From Streptomyces sp. CB02959 (GTDB taxonomy: Bacteria > Actinomycetota > Actinomycetes > Streptomycetales > Streptomycetaceae), in NCBI RefSeq assembly GCF_002803155.1, contig NZ_NNBP01000028.1, forward strand, positions 124,001 through 188,000: a stretch of DNA of 64,000 nt. Reading direction: 5' to 3'. Made by a program: the position numbers and the translations under genes. The notes beneath the pieces are model-generated. The model did not search any database. It saw only the letters and a list, made by a program, of their open reading frames with translations, and was not told the origin of the DNA. Each line of letters begins with the position of its first letter. Positions within the stretch are counted from its first letter, which is position 1. Positions 48,241 to 57,879 of this stretch are shown here, piece by piece.

Positions 48241-49362
48241 TCAGTCGGAAGGACTCCCGTCCGGCCGGACGACGCCCAGGATCGGCATCGAGCCGGCACC
48301 GGTGATCGTCACCTGCCGGCCCGGACGAGGCGCGTGCACGATCGCGCCATCGCCGAGGTACATCCCGACGTGGCTGGCGTCCGAGAAATAGATGATGAGG
48401 TCGCCCGGGCGCATATCCTTGAGCGCCACCCTGGGCAGCTGCCGCCACTGCTCCTGCGAGGTGCGCGGAATCGTCCGGCCCGCGGCCTGCCAGGACCGCA
48501 GGGTCAGCCCGGAGCAGTCGAAGGTGTCCGGCCCCACCGCGCCCCAGACGTAATTCTTGCCGATCTGCGAAGTGGCGTACGAAATCGCCTTCTTGCCCTG
48601 GTCAGACGCTTTGCCGCTGATGTCTTTGAGCGCGCCGGAGTCGAGCCATTTCTGCTGGGCCAGCAGCGCCTGGTCGTCCTCCAGTTTCCGCAGGCGTTCC
48701 TTTTCCTTGGCGGCCAGTCGGGATTCCAGTTCTTTCGCCGCGTCGATCTTGTCGTTGATCTCCTTACGGGCGGCGTCCTTCTTCTTGCGGTTGGCTTCCA
48801 ACTCCTCCCAGCGGCGACTGGCGTCCTGCGCGTAATCCTCCAAGTCGCTCTTGAGATGCGTGAGTTGACTGATCACGCCCTTGACCGCCTGCTGCCCCTT
48901 ACGCGCCAGATCGGCATTGGCGAGAAAGATCTCCGGGTCGGCACTGAGCATCAGCTTCGCCTCGGGGGGAATTCCGCCGGTGCGGTACTGGGCGCTGGCC
49001 AGTGCCCCGGCCCGGCGCTTGAGGACGGCCAGCCGGCCCTGTGCGGTGTCGATGGTGCGGGCCAGCTCGACGATCTTCTTCTGCTGGAGCTGGACCTGCT
49101 CCTCGGCGGCGTTGTAGTCCTCGGTGGCCTGCTCCGCCGTGCGGTAGAGGCCCTCGATCTCCTTGCGCACCTCGTCGAGGTGGCGGGCGTCGCCCCCGGG
49201 CGACGGCGTCGGGGCCGGAGTGCGCTGCGCCGCCGTCGCCGTCCCGCCGAGCAGTCCCGTCGCGCAGAGCACGACCGCGGTGCACACCGCCAGCCGGCCA
49301 CCCCGCACACCCCGCCCCCCACTCGTGTCCCGAACGCCCTGTTGTGCCCCCTGGCTCCCCAC
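48241..49362 (-). CDS. Secreted NlpC/P60 peptidoglycan hydrolase with coiled coil
   Basis: 373 residues: a signal peptide (LAVCTAVVLCATGLLGGTATA), a long coiled coil (about 60-240, EKERLRKLEDDQALLAQQKW), and a C-terminal NlpC/P60 domain with catalytic Cys in TFDCSGLT, His in SDASHVGMYLG and third residue His in AIVHAPRPG. Cleaves D-Glu-diaminopimelate peptide bonds, RipA-like architecture. Codon use is somewhat less GC-rich than in neighbours. The terminator lies at 48131-48154. Confidence 0.9.
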   Translation of the reverse strand: MGSQGAQQGVRDTSGGRGVRGGRLAVCTAVVLCATGLLGGTATAAQRTPAPTPSPGGDARHLDEVRKEIEGLYRTAEQATEDYNAAEEQVQLQQKKIVELARTIDTAQGRLAVLKRRAGALASAQYRTGGIPPEAKLMLSADPEIFLANADLARKGQQAVKGVISQLTHLKSDLEDYAQDASRRWEELEANRKKKDAARKEINDKIDAAKELESRLAAKEKERLRKLEDDQALLAQQKWLDSGALKDISGKASDQGKKAISYATSQIGKNYVWGAVGPDTFDCSGLTLRSWQAAGRTIPRTSQEQWRQLPRVALKDMRPGDLIIYFSDASHVGMYLGDGAIVHAPRPGRQVTITGAGSMPILGVVRPDGSPSD

Positions 49363-49627
49363 CAGTCACCTCCGGTCGTTCCGCACCGATTCGTGTGCCC
49401 GCCTTCGGCGCGGATGCTGCCATACCGGCCAGTAATTCAACAGGGCGACGGGCCGTTTTCCGGAAGGAAACGGGCGCTCGGGCCCGGAATCGCGCGCTCC
49501 CGGGCGGCGCCGCATACGGGAACCGTGCGCTCCAGGGCGGCGCCCCGGACCGCGCCCGCCGCCCCCGGCCGTGGCCCCAGGGGCGGCCTCCCGCACCCCT
49601 CCGGGCCGCACACAGCCGACGGCCGAG

Positions 49628-49671
49628 GTTCACCGTGCGTTCACTCCGCCCCATCGGCCGCTTCACCTGAT
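49628..49671 (+). promoter_or_regulatory. PHO box of pstS
   Basis: Direct repeats in 11-bp register: GTTCACCGTGC (49628), GTTCACTCCGC (49639), a degenerate unit (49650) and CTTCACC (49661). This is the PhoP-binding arrangement of Streptomyces; CCTAAT (49675-49680) can be the -10. The gap 49363-49789 also has a direct repeat of GGGCGGCGCC near 49500 and 49535. Confidence 0.85.
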
Positions 49672-49789
49672 CTGCCTAATTTCGGCCGTACCGAGTGCGC
49701 GGCACGCCGGAAGGCAACGCGACACCGCCCCGTCCCGTCACCACCCGCACGCCGAGGAAACGGCGCGCACCAGGAAGGAACTCTCGACA

Positions 49790-50917
49790 GTGAAGCTTCA
49801 GCGCAAGAACCGGGTTCGCGCCCTCGCCGTTGGCGCTCTCGCCGTCTCCGGTGCCCTGGCCCTGACCGCGTGCGGCTCCGACAACACCAGCGGAAGCAGT
49901 GGCGGCAGCGGCAGCTCCGCCAAGGCGGCCAACATCAAGTGCGACGGCAAGGGCAAGCTGCTCGCCTCCGGCTCGTCGGCGCAGAAGAACGCCATGGACG
50001 TCTGGGTGCAGAACTACTCGGGCGCCTGCCAGGGCACCGAGATCAACTACCAGCCGACCGGCTCCGGTGCCGGTGTCACCACCTTCCTCCAGGGCCAGAC
50101 CGCCTTCGCCGGCTCGGACTCGGCGCTCAAGCCCGAGGAGATCACCAAGTCGAAGACGCTCTGCAAGGGCGGCCAGGCGATCGACCTGCCGATGGTCGGC
50201 GGCCCGATCGCGGTCGGCTACAACGTCCCCGGCGTCGACAACCTCGTCCTGGACGCGCCGACCCTGGCGAAGATCTTCGACTCGCAGATCACCAACTGGA
50301 ACGACCCCGCGATCAAGAAGCTCAACCCGGGCGCCAAGCTCCCCGACCTCAAGATCCAGGCGTTCCACCGCTCCGACGACTCGGGCACCACCGACAACTT
50401 CACCAAGTACCTCAAGGCCGCCTCCGGCGGTGCCTGGAAGCACGAGCCGGCGAAGAAGTGGGAGGGCACCGGCGGCCAGGCGGCGTCCGGCTCGGCCGGC
50501 GTCTCCTCGCAGGTCAAGCAGACCAGCGGCGCGATCTCCTACTTCGAGCTGTCCTACGCCACGGCCAGCAAGATCCCGACGGTCAAGATCAACACCGGCG
50601 CCAAGGCCCCGGTCGAGGCCACCGTCGACAACGCCTCCAAGGCGATCGCCGAGGCCCAGCCGGCCGGCCAGGGCAACGACCTGGCGCTGAAGCTGAACTA
50701 CACCACCAAGGCCGAGGGCGCGTACCCGATCACCCTCGTGACCTACGAGATCGCCTGCGACAAGGGCAACAAGGCCGAGACCCTGCCGGCCACCAAGTCC
50801 TTCCTCACCTACGTCTCCAGCACGGACGGCCAGGCCGCCCTCAAGGCCCTCGGCTACGCCCCGCTGCCCACCGAGATCGCCGACAAGGTCCGCAAGACCG
50901 TCGCCACGCTCTCCTGA
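49790..50917 (+). CDS. pstS: PstS, phosphate-binding lipoprotein
   Basis: 375 residues: lipobox ALTAC (about 24), Ser/Gly-rich linker, phosphate-binding residues in ASGSSAQ, GTTD (SDDSGTTDNF) and TGSGAGV. Captures phosphate outside the cell for PstCAB. GTG start with AAGGAA upstream. First gene of pstSCAB; a PHO box is 120-160 bp upstream. The Gly/Ser-rich leader region and very high codon bias fit high expression under phosphate limitation. Confidence 0.95.
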   Translation: MKLQRKNRVRALAVGALAVSGALALTACGSDNTSGSSGGSGSSAKAANIKCDGKGKLLASGSSAQKNAMDVWVQNYSGACQGTEINYQPTGSGAGVTTFLQGQTAFAGSDSALKPEEITKSKTLCKGGQAIDLPMVGGPIAVGYNVPGVDNLVLDAPTLAKIFDSQITNWNDPAIKKLNPGAKLPDLKIQAFHRSDDSGTTDNFTKYLKAASGGAWKHEPAKKWEGTGGQAASGSAGVSSQVKQTSGAISYFELSYATASKIPTVKINTGAKAPVEATVDNASKAIAEAQPAGQGNDLALKLNYTTKAEGAYPITLVTYEIACDKGNKAETLPATKSFLTYVSSTDGQAALKALGYAPLPTEIADKVRKTVATLS

Positions 50918-51014
50918 CCCGCCGGGCGGCGGTCCCGGTGACCACGGGACCGCCGCCCATCCGGTGCACCGCCGCGCAGGAGCCCCCGCAGGGCTCCGCA
51001 GACCGGAGAAACCC

Positions 51015-52010
51015 ATGGACTACTCACCACACCCGACCACCGCAACGCCCCCACCGCCACCGGCCACCGGATCGGTGTCCGGCAAGGCGGTCCGCCCCGG
51101 CGACCGGATCTTCCTCGGCCTCTCCCGGGGCTCCGGGATCGTCCTCCTGGTGATCATGGCCGCCATCGCGGCCTTCCTCACCTACCGCTCGGTCCTCGCC
51201 ATCTCCGGGGACAAGAGCAACTTCTTCACCACCCTCGACTGGAACGCCGTCGGCACCGAGCCCAAGTTCGGCATCGCGGTGCTCGCCTTCGGCACCATCG
51301 CCAGCTCGTTGATCGCGATGCTCATCGCGGTGCCGGTCGCGGTCGGCATCGCGCTGTTCATCTCGCACTACGCGCCCCGCAGACTGGCCTCGCCGCTGGG
51401 CTACGTCATCGACCTGCTCGCCGCGGTCCCCAGCATCGTCTACGGCCTGTGGGGCGCGCTCTTCCTCGTCCCACACCTGGGCGGCCTGTACGGCTGGATG
51501 AACGACTACCTCGGCTGGACCGGGATCTTCAGCTACAGCGACGGGGCCGCCCGTTCGCTGTTCACCGTCGGCATCCTGCTCGCCATCATGATCCTGCCGA
51601 TCGTGACCAGCGTCAGCCGGGAGGTCTTCCTCCAGGTCCCGCGGATCCACGAGGAGGCCGCGCTGGCCCTCGGCGCCACCCGCTGGGAAGTCATCCGGAT
51701 GTCGGTGCTCCCCTTCGGCCGCTCCGGCGTCATCAGCGCCTCCATGCTCGGCCTGGGCCGGGCGCTGGGCGAGACGATGGCGGTCGCCACGGTCCTCTCC
51801 CCGAGCTTCCTGATCAACGCCAGCCTGCTGGACCCGGGCGGCGGCACCTTCGCCCAGAACATCGCCAGCAAGTTCAACGAGGCCGACACCTTCGGCCAGG
51901 ACGCCCTGATCGCCTCCGGCCTCGTCCTCTTCGTGATCACCCTGCTCGTCAACGGCGCGGCGCGGCTGATCATCGCCCGCCGCAAGGAGTACTCGGGGGC
52001 CTCCTCATGA
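51015..52010 (+). CDS. pstC: PstC, phosphate ABC permease
   Basis: 331 residues with six transmembrane helices; the EAA loop is EEAALALGATRWEVIRMSVL (about 216-235). The long cytosolic N-terminus (Pro-rich, TPPPPPATG) is typical of actinomycetes. Stop overlaps pstA by 4 nt (ATGA at 52007). Confidence 0.95.
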   Translation: MDYSPHPTTATPPPPPATGSVSGKAVRPGDRIFLGLSRGSGIVLLVIMAAIAAFLTYRSVLAISGDKSNFFTTLDWNAVGTEPKFGIAVLAFGTIASSLIAMLIAVPVAVGIALFISHYAPRRLASPLGYVIDLLAAVPSIVYGLWGALFLVPHLGGLYGWMNDYLGWTGIFSYSDGAARSLFTVGILLAIMILPIVTSVSREVFLQVPRIHEEAALALGATRWEVIRMSVLPFGRSGVISASMLGLGRALGETMAVATVLSPSFLINASLLDPGGGTFAQNIASKFNEADTFGQDALIASGLVLFVITLLVNGAARLIIARRKEYSGASS

Positions 52011-53086
52011 CCGTCGCCACCAGCCACCGCCACCGCAAGGCCACCGAGCCCCGCACCCCGCTCGCGCTCAAGCAGTCCCGGCTGCCCCGCTGGACCCTGC
52101 CGGTCCTCGCCCTGGTCGCCGTCGCCGCCGGCTGCGGCATCGGGCTGGCCGCCGGCCTGGACTCCACCGTCCAGTGGGGCCTGATCGCCGCGCTGCTCTT
52201 CATCCTCGGGACGTATCTGCTGACCGCGGCCGTCGAGGGCGGCCGCCAGGCCAAGAACCGGCTCGCCACCACCGTCGTGTGGACCGCCTTCCTGCTCGCC
52301 GTGGTCCCGCTCGCCTCGCTGCTGTGGGAGACCGTCGCCCGCGGCACCAAGGTCCTGGACGGCTACTTCCTGTCCCACTCGATGGGCACGCTGCCCGACG
52401 CGATGCCCGGCGGCGGCGTCTACCACGCGATCATCGGCACCCTGGAGCAGGTCGGCCTGGCGACCCTGATCGCCGCCCCGCTCGGCCTGCTGACCGCGAT
52501 CTACCTCGTCGAGTACGGCCGCGGCACGCTCGCCAAGGTCGTCACCTTCTTCGTCGACGTGATGACCGGCATCCCCTCGATCGTCGCCGGCCTGTTCGTC
52601 CTCTCCGTGTGGATCCTGATCCTCGGCTTCGGCCCGTCCGGCTTCGCCGGCTCGATGGCGCTGGCGATCCTGATGATGCCGGTCGTGGTCCGCTCCACCG
52701 AGGAGATGCTCAAGCTCGTCCCGAACGAGCTGCGCGAGGCGTCGCTGGCCCTCGGCGTCCCGAAGTGGCGCACGATCCTGAAGGTCGTCCTGCCGACCTC
52801 GATCGGCGGCATCACCACCGGCGTGGTCCTCGCCATCGCCCGCATCACCGGCGAGACCGCCCCGGTGCTGCTGCTGGTGTGGGGCGCCAAGACGATCAAC
52901 AACAACCCCTTCGCCGGCGCCCAGCAGTCCCTGCCGCTCTACGTCTTCCAGCAGTGGCAGCAGGGCTCCGACGCCTCCTACGACCGGGCCTGGGCCGCGG
53001 CACTCGTGCTGATCGCCTTCGTCATGGTCCTCAACCTGGTGGCCCGCGGCATCGCCCGCTGGAAGGCCCCGCGGAGGACGAACTGA
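52007..53086 (+). CDS. pstA: PstA, phosphate ABC permease
   Basis: 359 residues: an extra N-terminal membrane region (two helices, about 30-80), then the core permease with the EAA loop LREASLALGVPKWRTILKVV (about 243-262). Overlaps pstC by ATGA, so coupled. A 136-bp gap precedes pstB. Confidence 0.94.
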   Translation: MTVATSHRHRKATEPRTPLALKQSRLPRWTLPVLALVAVAAGCGIGLAAGLDSTVQWGLIAALLFILGTYLLTAAVEGGRQAKNRLATTVVWTAFLLAVVPLASLLWETVARGTKVLDGYFLSHSMGTLPDAMPGGGVYHAIIGTLEQVGLATLIAAPLGLLTAIYLVEYGRGTLAKVVTFFVDVMTGIPSIVAGLFVLSVWILILGFGPSGFAGSMALAILMMPVVVRSTEEMLKLVPNELREASLALGVPKWRTILKVVLPTSIGGITTGVVLAIARITGETAPVLLLVWGAKTINNNPFAGAQQSLPLYVFQQWQQGSDASYDRAWAAALVLIAFVMVLNLVARGIARWKAPRRTN

Positions 53087-53222
53087 GCTGCAGCGGAGGC
53101 CGGGGGGCGCGCCCGAGGAACGAGGGCGTGGCACCCGGCCGGAGCGGAAGCGAAGTGCAGTCCGACCATCCCGGTCAGCCCGGCCGCTGACCAGCCCCAC
53201 CACGAAAGAAGCAGTGATTTCC

Positions 53223-53999
53223 ATGGCCAAGCGAATCGACGTCAGCGGCCTGAACGCGTACTACGGCGCCCACAAGGCCATCGACGACATCTCCATGACC
53301 GTCGAGCCGCGCTCGGTGACCGCCTTCATCGGCCCCTCCGGCTGCGGCAAGTCGACCTTCCTGCGCACCCTGAACCGCATGCACGAGGTCACCCCCGGCG
53401 GCCGCGTCGAGGGCAAGGTGATGCTGGACGACGAGAACCTCTACGGCTCCGGCGTCGACCCGGTCGCCGTCCGCCGCACCGTCGGCATGGTCTTCCAGCG
53501 CCCCAACCCGTTCCCCACCATGTCGATCTTCGACAACGTGGCGGCCGGCCTCCGGCTCAACGGCAAGTACCGCAAGAGCGAGCTCAAGGACATCGTCGAG
53601 CGCTCCCTCAAGGGCGCCAACCTCTGGAACGAGGTCAAGGACCGCCTGAACAAGCCCGGCTCGGGCCTCTCCGGCGGCCAGCAGCAGCGGCTGTGCATCG
53701 CCCGCGCCATCGCGGTCGAGCCGCAGGTGCTGCTGATGGACGAGCCCTGCTCGGCGCTCGACCCGATCTCCACCCTCGCCATCGAGGACCTGATCGGCGA
53801 GCTGAAGGAGCGCTTCACGATCGTCATCGTGACGCACAACATGCAGCAGGCCGCGCGGGTCTCGGACCGCACCGCGTTCTTCAACCTGGCGGCCGTCGGC
53901 AAGCCCGGCAAGCTGATCGAGATCGACGAGACCGAGCGGATCTTCTCCAACCCGTCGGTCCAGGCCACGGAGGACTACATCTCCGGACGGTTCGGCTAG
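53223..53999 (+). CDS. pstB: PstB, phosphate ABC ATPase
   Basis: 258 residues, canonical: Walker A GPSGCGKST (about 35-43), signature LSGGQQQR, Walker B VLLMDEPCSALD, switch VTHNMQQA. The ATG at 53223 gives the usual start MAKRIDVSGLNAYYG; an upstream in-frame ATT/ATG reading would add three residues. Followed by a terminator. Confidence 0.95.
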   Translation: MAKRIDVSGLNAYYGAHKAIDDISMTVEPRSVTAFIGPSGCGKSTFLRTLNRMHEVTPGGRVEGKVMLDDENLYGSGVDPVAVRRTVGMVFQRPNPFPTMSIFDNVAAGLRLNGKYRKSELKDIVERSLKGANLWNEVKDRLNKPGSGLSGGQQQRLCIARAIAVEPQVLLMDEPCSALDPISTLAIEDLIGELKERFTIVIVTHNMQQAARVSDRTAFFNLAAVGKPGKLIEIDETERIFSNPSVQATEDYISGRFG

Positions 54000-54066
54000 G
54001 CCGCCGCACTCCCGTCGGCCGCCCCCGGTGTCCTGCGGTGCTGCATGGCGGTGCCACCACAGGACG

Positions 54067-54101
54067 AAGGGCCCGCTCCCCTTCCGGGGGGCGGGCCCTT
54101 T
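54067..54101. terminator. Bidirectional terminator between pstB and pit
   Basis: AAGGGCCCGC (54067-54076) and GCGGGCCCTT (54091-54100) with an inner CCCC/GGGG extension, followed by T on the plus strand and A-rich sequence before it on the minus side. Serves convergent pstB and pit. Confidence 0.88.
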
Positions 54102-54142
54102 GGCGTCGAAGCGCACCGTCCGCGGGGACGGCACCGGGTACG

Positions 54143-55141
54143 TCAGCCGAACGCGAGCTTGATCAGCCAGAGCGCCAGGGCGGCGACCAGCGCCGCGGCC
54201 GGCATGGTGATGAACCAGCCCATCACGATGTTCTTGGCCACGCCCCAGCGCACCGCACGCGGCCGCTTCGTCGAACCGACGCCCATGATCGAGGCGGTGA
54301 TGACGTGCGTGGTGGAGATCGGCGCGTGGAACATGAAGGACGCCACGTACATCACCGAGGCGGACGTGGTCTCCGCGGCGAAGCCCTGCGGCGGGTCCAG
54401 CTCGATGATCCGCCGGCCCAGCGTCCGCATGATCCGCCAGCCGCCCGCGTAGGTGCCCAGCGACATGGTGATCGCGCAGGCCAGCTTGACCCACAGCGGA
54501 ATGGCGTCGTCGGCCTTCTCGACATCGGCGATGACCAGGGCCATCACCACGATGCCCATGGTCTTCTGGGCGTCCTGGAGGCCGTGCCCGAGCGCCATGC
54601 CCGCCGCCGAGACGGTCTGCGCTATGCGGAAACCGCGCTTGGCCTTGTGCGGATTGGCCTTACGGAACAGCCACAGGATCAGCACCATCACGAAGTAGCC
54701 GAGCACCAGCCCTATCACCGGCGAGATGAACATCGGCAGGACGACCTTCGAGATCACCCCGGACCAGATCACCGTCGTGCCGCCGGCCAGCGCGGCACCG
54801 ACCATGCCGCCGAACAGCGCGTGCGAGGACGACGAGGGCAACCCGAAGTACCAGGTGACGAGGTTCCAGACGACCGCGCCGAGCAGCGCGGCGAAGAGGA
54901 TGCCCATCCCCTTGGCACCGTGGGGAGTGGCGATCAGCCCTTCACTGACCGTCTTGGCGACGCCGCTGCCCAGGAAGGCACCGGCGAGGTTCATCACGGC
55001 CGCCATCGCCAGCGCGGCCCTCGGGGTCAGCGCCCGCGTCGAGACCGAGGTCGCGATCGCGTTCGCCGAGTCGTGGAAGCCGTTGGTATAGGTGAAACCG
55101 AGCGCGACCGCAATGGTCACGACAAGCGCGAAGGTGTCCAT
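54143..55141 (-). CDS. pit: Pit-family low-affinity phosphate transporter
   Basis: 332 residues, about ten transmembrane helices. The two PiT signatures are visible: TNGFHDSANAIATSVSTRA (about 19-37) and SMMYV-like FHAPISTTHVITASIMGVGS (about 270-289). Symports metal phosphate. It follows its DUF47 partner by 9 bp in an operon. Together with pstSCAB it makes this a phosphate-uptake island with high- and low-affinity systems converging. Confidence 0.93.
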   Translation of the reverse strand: MDTFALVVTIAVALGFTYTNGFHDSANAIATSVSTRALTPRAALAMAAVMNLAGAFLGSGVAKTVSEGLIATPHGAKGMGILFAALLGAVVWNLVTWYFGLPSSSSHALFGGMVGAALAGGTTVIWSGVISKVVLPMFISPVIGLVLGYFVMVLILWLFRKANPHKAKRGFRIAQTVSAAGMALGHGLQDAQKTMGIVVMALVIADVEKADDAIPLWVKLACAITMSLGTYAGGWRIMRTLGRRIIELDPPQGFAAETTSASVMYVASFMFHAPISTTHVITASIMGVGSTKRPRAVRWGVAKNIVMGWFITMPAAALVAALALWLIKLAFG

Positions 55142-55150
55142 GGCCGGGGC

Positions 55151-55771
55151 TCAGGACTCCTTGACCGCAATGGTCTCGACCGTGTTGGCGACGTGCTCGA
55201 ACGCGTCCGCCGCCTCCTCCAGGATGTCCACGATCTGCTTGAGCTTGAGCACCTCGATGGCGTCGTACTTGCCGTTGAAGAGGTGGGCCAGCAGCTTGCG
55301 GTGGATCTGGTCGGCCTGGTTCTCCAGACGGTTGACCTCGATCCAGTACTCGGTGAGGTTCGACATCGTGCGGAGGTTCGGCATCGCCTCGGCGGTCAGC
55401 TCGGCCGCCCGCGCCAGCACCTCGATCTGCTGCTCGACTCCCTTGGGGAGCTCCTCGACCTTGTAGAGGACGACCAGATCGACGGCCTCCTCCATGAAGT
55501 CCATGATGTCGTCGAGCGACGAGGCGAGGGCGTAGATGTCCTCGCGGTCGAACGGCGTGATGAACGAGGAGTTCAGCTGGTGGAAGATCGCGTGGGTCGC
55601 GTCGTCCCCCGCGTGCTCTGCCGCCCGCATGCGTTCGGCGATCTCGGCCCGTGCGGAGGCGTCCGCCCCGAGCATTTCCATCAGGAGTTTGGAGCCGGTG
55701 ACGATGTTGTCCGCGGAAGCGGCGAACATGTCGTAGAAGCTCGTCTCCCTGGGGGTCAGACGAAAGCGCAC
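55151..55771 (-). CDS. DUF47 (PhoU-like) Pit accessory protein
   Basis: 206 residues, all helical with the acidic metal-binding repeats DREDIYALASSLDDIMDFME and ENQADQIHRKLL typical of PhoU/DUF47. Usually encoded before pit and thought to regulate it. ATG at 55771. Canonical length. Confidence 0.92.
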   Translation of the reverse strand: MRFRLTPRETSFYDMFAASADNIVTGSKLLMEMLGADASARAEIAERMRAAEHAGDDATHAIFHQLNSSFITPFDREDIYALASSLDDIMDFMEEAVDLVVLYKVEELPKGVEQQIEVLARAAELTAEAMPNLRTMSNLTEYWIEVNRLENQADQIHRKLLAHLFNGKYDAIEVLKLKQIVDILEEAADAFEHVANTVETIAVKES

Positions 55772-55911
55772 GTGAAATCCTCGGGGTGCATCGGATTCGG
55801 TCGAGTTGATGCTAGGCGCATCATCCAGCCACAGCTAACCGGCATTCCTTCAGTGTCGCCCATCGGGCAGCATGCTCTGCACGGGGTACCGCGGGTGCCC
55901 GCAAACTTCGG

Positions 55912-55935
55912 TACGATATACCCGCCGGGGGTATA
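55912..55935 (+). promoter_or_regulatory. CsoR operator overlapping the csoR promoter
   Basis: Palindrome TATACCC-GCCGG-GGGTATA (55917-55935), the CsoR-type site, directly after TACGAT (55912-55917), a -10 element. Copper-free CsoR would block this promoter. Confidence 0.85.
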
Positions 55936-55965
55936 CGGATCGCCTCAATACCACGGGAGATGGCC

Positions 55966-56382
55966 ATGACGACCACGGACGCGGGCACCAGCGGCGGCAC
56001 CGCAGCCGCCGCGGCCTGCCACGGCCCCCAGCCGGAATCCGACCCCCGCACCGGGCCCGGATCTGTGACCGATACCGCTGTGGAAAATCCGGCGCCGGGC
56101 GGTCACGGCTACGCCAAGCAAAAGGACGCGCACATCAAGCGACTGCGCCGCATCGAGGGCCAGATCCGCGGCCTCCAGCGCATGCTCGAAGAAGACGTCT
56201 ACTGCATCGACATACTCACCCAGGTCTCGGCGAGCACGAAGGGCCTGCAGTCCTTCGGCCTCCAACTGCTGGAGGAGCACCTGCGGCACTGCGTCGCCGA
56301 CGCCGCCACCAAGGGCCCGGACGCCATCGACGCCAAGGTCCAGGAGGCGACCAAGGCGATCGAGCGGATGCTGCGGAGCTGA
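55966..56382 (+). CDS. csoR: CsoR, copper-sensing repressor
   Basis: 138 residues: a disordered N-terminus and a three-helix CsoR/RcnR fold. The copper ligands keep the exact spacing of S. lividans CsoR: Cys80, His105, Cys109 (C-x24-H-x3-C). Start at 55966, with GGGAGA about 7 nt upstream, is preferred to ATG 55960. The extra Cys18-His19 in the disordered tail is unusual. Represses copper efflux genes; its own operator overlaps its promoter. No copper ATPase gene is nearby. Confidence 0.93.
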   Translation: MTTTDAGTSGGTAAAAACHGPQPESDPRTGPGSVTDTAVENPAPGGHGYAKQKDAHIKRLRRIEGQIRGLQRMLEEDVYCIDILTQVSASTKGLQSFGLQLLEEHLRHCVADAATKGPDAIDAKVQEATKAIERMLRS

Positions 56383-56402
56383 CCGCCGCGGAGCCGGGCG
56401 CG

Positions 56403-56597
56403 TCAGGGCGTGTCCGGCACCCCCCGGTCGGACCCGTCCCGGCGCGGCACCCCGGCCACGTGCAGGAGTTCGTCGATCCGGTCGTTGCTGAGCCGGTCCT
56501 CGCTCGCGGCCGCCGCCGCGATCATCAACTCACCGGTGAGGTCGATCTCGGTGAGGGCGACCTGGTCCTGAACGGTCGGATGGCGATGGGCGGGCAC
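56403..56597 (-). CDS. Small conserved-looking protein, 64 residues
   Basis: GTG start with GGAGGTG about 7 nt upstream; helical region TEIDLTGELMIAAAAASEDR followed by LSNDRIDELLHVAGVPRRDG. An alternative GTG lies at 56606. No family recognised, but codon use and ribosome site are good. Next to csoR and convergent with it. Confidence 0.68.
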   Translation of the reverse strand: MPAHRHPTVQDQVALTEIDLTGELMIAAAAASEDRLSNDRIDELLHVAGVPRRDGSDRGVPDTP

Positions 56598-56770
56598 GTC
56601 CGACACCTCCTCCCTTCGAGCGCCTTCCCACGCCTCGGTGGTTACCGCCAGCGTAGGGATCCCGCCCGTCCCGCACATGACACGGAAGGACCATTTCCGC
56701 TCCCGCCGGCCACCGGGGACCCCGCCTCCGGAGACCCGGCCCCCGAGGGCGCGATCCGCGAGCACGCCCG

Positions 56771-57628
56771 CTACGACGACGCCGAAGCGATCTTGCCGGT
56801 GAAGATGTCCCGCCGGTCCGGCAGCCGTACCGCGACCTCGGTGCCGAACCCGTACAGCACGGTCGTGGAGGTCACCGCCGCCCCCGCCGGCGCGCCGTTG
56901 GCGAACCGGAACCGCTCGCGGACCTTGCGCAGCCGTCCGGCGTCGTCCAGGTACGCGTCGAACGGCACCACGACGGTGGTGAACCCTTTTTCCGCCGCCA
57001 CCAGCGCCGGCCTGGTCCGCGCCGACGCCCGCCCGGCGGCCGCGGCCAGATCGGTCGTCCCGCGGTAGTGCCGCACCACCACCCCGCCCAGCCGCTCCTC
57101 CCCCTGGAACGTCACCTCCCGCGCGCCGCGCAGCAGTTCGGCGGCGGCCAGCGGGTCGGTCGCCCCGCCGGTGACCAGGTTCCCGTCGGACAGCGCCGCG
57201 GTGTCCACCCGCACCCACTTGTCGACCGGCACCCCCGCCCCCCGGTTCTTCATGAACAGCGCGCCGGGCGCCAGGATCTCGGTGATCGGCTGGTGGCCGC
57301 CGCCGGGCTTGCCCTTCAGGTCCGGCAGCACCACCCGCAGCTGCCCGCTGGCGGCCGCGAAGTCGTAGCCCCCGGTCCCCCGGATCGCCACCAGCGTCCC
57401 GCCGCTGACCGTCTCCATCGCCGTCCGCACCTTGGCGGTGCCGGCCCGCACCAGCGCCTCGGCGCTGCGCCGCAGGTCCACCGCGGCCGCCGCCCGCTTG
57501 GGCGCCGCCTGGTCGTCCGCCGCGGCACCCTCCGGCGAGCAGCCCGTCGCCAGCAGCCCCGCCATCAGCCCCGTCCCGCACGCCACGGCCGCGGCGACCG
57601 CGCCGCCTCGCCTGTCCTGCACCACCAT
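56771..57628 (-). CDS. Lipoprotein of LolA/LppX-like appearance
   Basis: 285 residues: n-region with Arg, hydrophobic stretch, lipobox LLATGC (Cys about 30), then an alternating beta-rich domain (GYDFAAASGQLRVVLPDLKG; VTFQGEERLGGVVVRHYRGT; FDAYLDDAGRLRKVRERFRF) resembling the half-barrel of LolA/LppX-LprG proteins that carry lipids. By analogy it binds a hydrophobic ligand at the membrane surface. Ribosome site weak. Confidence 0.72.
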   Translation of the reverse strand: MVVQDRRGGAVAAAVACGTGLMAGLLATGCSPEGAAADDQAAPKRAAAAVDLRRSAEALVRAGTAKVRTAMETVSGGTLVAIRGTGGYDFAAASGQLRVVLPDLKGKPGGGHQPITEILAPGALFMKNRGAGVPVDKWVRVDTAALSDGNLVTGGATDPLAAAELLRGAREVTFQGEERLGGVVVRHYRGTTDLAAAAGRASARTRPALVAAEKGFTTVVVPFDAYLDDAGRLRKVRERFRFANGAPAGAAVTSTTVLYGFGTEVAVRLPDRRDIFTGKIASASS

Positions 57629-57879
57629 GCGTACGAGCCCCCTCGGCCGCTGTGCTCGGGACCGCCTGGGCCGGCCGGTCCGCTCGGGACGGTCGGACGT
57701 TCCGCCCCCGGCTCGTCTGACGGTGCGTCGACCGATCCGTTCAACGACCGTTCCGGGGCCTCGTCACGCAACGGCACCCGGGGCGCCGCCCCCGCCGGCG
57801 GCCCCGCCGTCCGCCCCGCAGCCCGCCCCGCAGTCCGCCCCGCGGGACGGAGTGCACCGACAGGGGCTAGCGTGGCCGG

